A stretch of 64,000 bases of DNA from Danio rerio. Lineage: Eukaryota > Chordata > Actinopteri > Cypriniformes > Danionidae. This document shows positions 62,712 through 64,000 of this stretch, in pieces; the first letter of the stretch is position 1; each line of letters begins with the position of its first letter. Below the pieces are notes generated by a model. That model worked only from the letters and a program-made list of their open reading frames with translations, searched no databases and had not been told where the DNA came from. The stretch covers positions 15,151,501 through 15,215,500 of the forward strand of contig NC_133196.1 in NCBI RefSeq assembly GCF_049306965.1, in the 5' to 3' direction. Made by a program: the position numbers and the translations under genes.

Positions 62712-63147
62712 CTTTATTCAATAAAAAATCTTTATTTAATAATAATAATAAAATAAAAATATAATAAATATTTAATAATAATAACAATAAATCTTTAATA
62801 ATAATAAAGATTTTATTTTATATTATTATTACTATTATTATTATTATTCAAGCTAACCATAATGTTTCTGTTGCACCTTCTCTTTGAATACATGAGACAT
62901 CAGATGCAATTTTGTTTATATCCAAAAAGAATAAATAGTTGATCACCAAAAAAAGAAAAAATCCATGAAGTTTGTTTCTCTCACCACGGATTTTCCCAGA
63001 AACGTGCTCTTTAGACGTGATGATTTGGTCCATGTCGGTGCGTAGAGCAGCGTCCAGACGAGGGCGCTCCACCTCACATACTTGAACCAGAGCTTCGTGA
63101 TGAGTTCGTGTCTGTGACAGCACCTGTCTGTAGACTGCATCTGTGAT
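50155..63147 (-). CDS. niban2: Niban-like protein 2 (FAM129B), C-terminal 7 coding exons, partial
   Basis: PH-domain adaptor of the Niban family, linked in mammals to ERK/BRAF signalling, adherens junctions and apoptosis suppression. Coding exons (high to low): 63147-62985, 58027-57840, 55617-55462, 53263-53150, 53063-52956, 51223-51112, 51023-50155. They sum to 1,710 bases: 569 residues plus stop, joining in frame. Assignment to NIBAN2 rather than NIBAN1 rests on RTDMDQIITSKEH, IQPYIHSILEALMEPTS, KYDYDSSTVRK and HNLYRDSMV..NSDPNLHLL, which follow human NIBAN2 closely. The N-terminal region with the PH domain lies beyond 64,000. The last 289 residues are acidic and disordered-looking, with the conserved PDKVNEIRHLI segment, and end GERCLL. 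Donors of the 55462 (gtctct) and 52956 (gtttgt) exons are weak. Zebrafish has two niban2 paralogues; which one this is cannot be told. Confidence 0.9.
51224..52327. other. niban2 intron, AT-rich, no recognised element
   Basis: Between the exons at 51112-51223 and 52956-53063. It contains many (aat) and (taaaa) words and short A/T runs, and no repeat family that I recognise before 52328. Confidence 0.4.
52328..52828. repeat. 'tttaagacc' interspersed repeat, copy 2
   Basis: Shares the order of words with 18410-18842: 'ggttctggaggtttcaccaa', 'aagacttttaagaccattat', 'gcagacttatacaggactaa', 'tgagatgaattattgatgat', 'ttaagacctacgac', and ends 'gactttaagaccctgcagaa', which is the inverted complement of its start. 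It lies in a niban2 intron. Confidence 0.65.
52851..52910. repeat. Poly(A) followed by (TA)n
   Basis: About 29 A followed by about 14 TA units, some 45 bases before the niban2 exon at 52956. The same A-run plus TA arrangement occurs at 63703-63800. Confidence 0.95.
53399..53527. mobile_element. 'ggacaacctaa...acagtg' MITE, second copy
   Basis: Same word order as 33193-33392, with ggacaacctaattatttgaa, gttcaatcaacttgaatgtg, gcgttgggacaacatgaatg and a 'ttttacagtgtg' end. Confidence 0.6.
53934..54829. mobile_element. DNA element with 'ccatagat...acattagatgtc' inverted ends
   Basis: The left end 'cccatagatttttacattag' and right end 'ctagtgtatatatatctatgg' are imperfect inverted repeats. The similarity continues inward ('gtcaatagagctttcg' against the inverted complement of 'ggcggcgctattgac'). 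The interior holds a (TA)n-(CA)n-(GCAC)n tract at 54083-54152. No transposase is seen. One end of the same family is at 4028-4160. Confidence 0.6.
54083..54152. repeat. (TA)n-(CA)n-(GCAC)n microsatellite
   Basis: TA units to about 54101, then CA, then CGCA/GCAC units. Reading frames across it on both strands are artefacts. Confidence 0.9.
56397..57685. mobile_element. Non-autonomous DNA transposon, about 1.3 kb
   Basis: The ends are inverted: ccagggctcgtttttttaaa at the left and 'aaaccggccccag' at the right. Sub-terminal 'taatcc...ggattt' and 'gatcca/tggatc' words also recur in inverted order ('aggattactaaatccggatc'). The interior has a (TA)n at 56922-56942 and no transposase frame that I recognise. 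It lies in a niban2 intron. Confidence 0.65.
59246..59617 (+). mobile_element. DANA SINE, full length, young-looking, with target duplication
   Basis: Starts ggcgaagcagtggcgcagta, then gctgggtcgagcc (B-box-like), tgtgtggagtttgcatgttc, tcctccgggtgctccggttt, ggcggttcattccgctgtgg and an 'agaaaatgaatgaatgaatg' tail. The flanks share aatgaatctgagtt (59232-59245 and about 59608-59621). It is the least diverged of the DANA copies here. The long minus-strand frames over it are SINE by-products. Confidence 0.9.
59655..59852. mobile_element. hAT-like palindromic MITE
   Basis: The left 'gtgtttcccaaccctgttcc' and right 'aggaacagggttggaaaaca' are near-perfect inverted ends of a roughly 200-bp non-coding element. 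Confidence 0.8.
60088..60983. other. niban2 intron, no recognised element
   Basis: No gene or named repeat is seen. Two segments, 'catcagcagtaagtcagtct' near 60293 and 'catctacggcaagtcagtct' near 60540, resemble each other and suggest a degenerate local duplication. Confidence 0.35.
60984..61258. mobile_element. 'gggatagttcaccc' MITE, full palindrome
   Basis: Left half: aaagggatagttcacctaaa, actcaccctcaagtggttta, 'tgacatccatagtagga'. Right half, inverted: 'agcattcttcaaaatatctt', 'ggtgagtaaataatgacagg', 'gatccctttaa'. About 275 bases, non-coding, in a niban2 intron. Confidence 0.8.
61800..61985. mobile_element. 'gggatagttcaccc' MITE, partial
   Basis: 'cataatttactcaccctcga', 'ctttcttctgttaaatc'-like sequence and 'accgttgacttccttagtat' match the left half of the element at 60984-61258. 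Both ends are missing. Confidence 0.6.
62184..62852. repeat. Long (TAA)n array with a higher-order unit
   Basis: About 670 bases, mostly TAA on the plus strand, ending in an inverted (ATT) stretch near 62822-62850. It is punctuated many times by an 'atctttatttaataataa' word, so it is a minisatellite built on a trinucleotide repeat. It ends about 130 bases before a niban2 exon (62985-63147). Confidence 0.95.

Positions 63148-64000
<853 letters not shown>

Noticed and set aside
50155-63147. Assigning this gene to niban1
   Set aside because: The neighbourhood with edem3 suggested NIBAN1, but conserved segments (RTDMDQIITSKEH, KYDYDSS..R, NSDPNLHLL) fit NIBAN2 much better.

Overview
The window reads as zebrafish (Danio rerio) or very close cyprinid nuclear DNA. 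It is AT-rich, its genes are split into small exons by large introns, and it carries Danio-typical repeats: tRNA-derived DANA SINEs, the abundant Tc1-type MITE whose ends read 'cagttgaagtcagaattatt', the 'gggatagttcaccc' MITE, hAT-like MITEs, L1 tails and long (TA)n, (TAA)n and (CA)n tracts. No prokaryotic gene, CRISPR array or tRNA gene was seen.

Layout. (1) At 1-111 the first coding exon of an unidentified minus-strand secreted or membrane protein runs out of the window to the left, with its CpG-rich promoter at about 112-450. (2) From 450 to 11,480 there is repeat-rich intergenic DNA and, nearest 11,480, probably edem3 3' UTR. A compact CpG-rich block at 4,795-5,760 looks like a small spliced, apparently non-coding minus-strand transcription unit. 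(3) At 11,484-33,705 lies edem3 on the minus strand, complete in 20 coding exons that join in frame to 837 codons. (4) At 35,001-45,192 lies slc31a2 (CTR2-type copper transporter) on the plus strand, complete in 4 coding exons (171 residues) and divergent from edem3. Its second intron holds a near-perfect inverted repeat with 1.36-kb arms around a 1.14-kb spacer. (5) From 45,193 to 50,154 are the slc31a2 3' UTR, a DNA transposon and the probable niban2 3' UTR. (6) At 50,155-63,147 lie the last seven coding exons of a niban2 (fam129b) gene on the minus strand. Its N-terminal exons are beyond the right edge.

How the genes relate. EDEM3 trims mannose from misfolded ER glycoproteins for ERAD, SLC31A2 moves or senses copper in endolysosomes, and NIBAN2 is a PH-domain membrane and signalling adaptor. 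They form no operon-like unit. The edem3/slc31a2 pair is head to head, with about 1.3 kb between start codons. As I recall the human map, EDEM3 sits beside NIBAN1 on chromosome 1 while NIBAN2 and SLC31A2 are on 9q, so the order here mixes two human paralogous regions.

All exon borders were worked out by hand from GT/AG sites, reading frame and remembered human protein sequences. Transcript ends are uncertain, and repeat family names are from memory, not from a database search.
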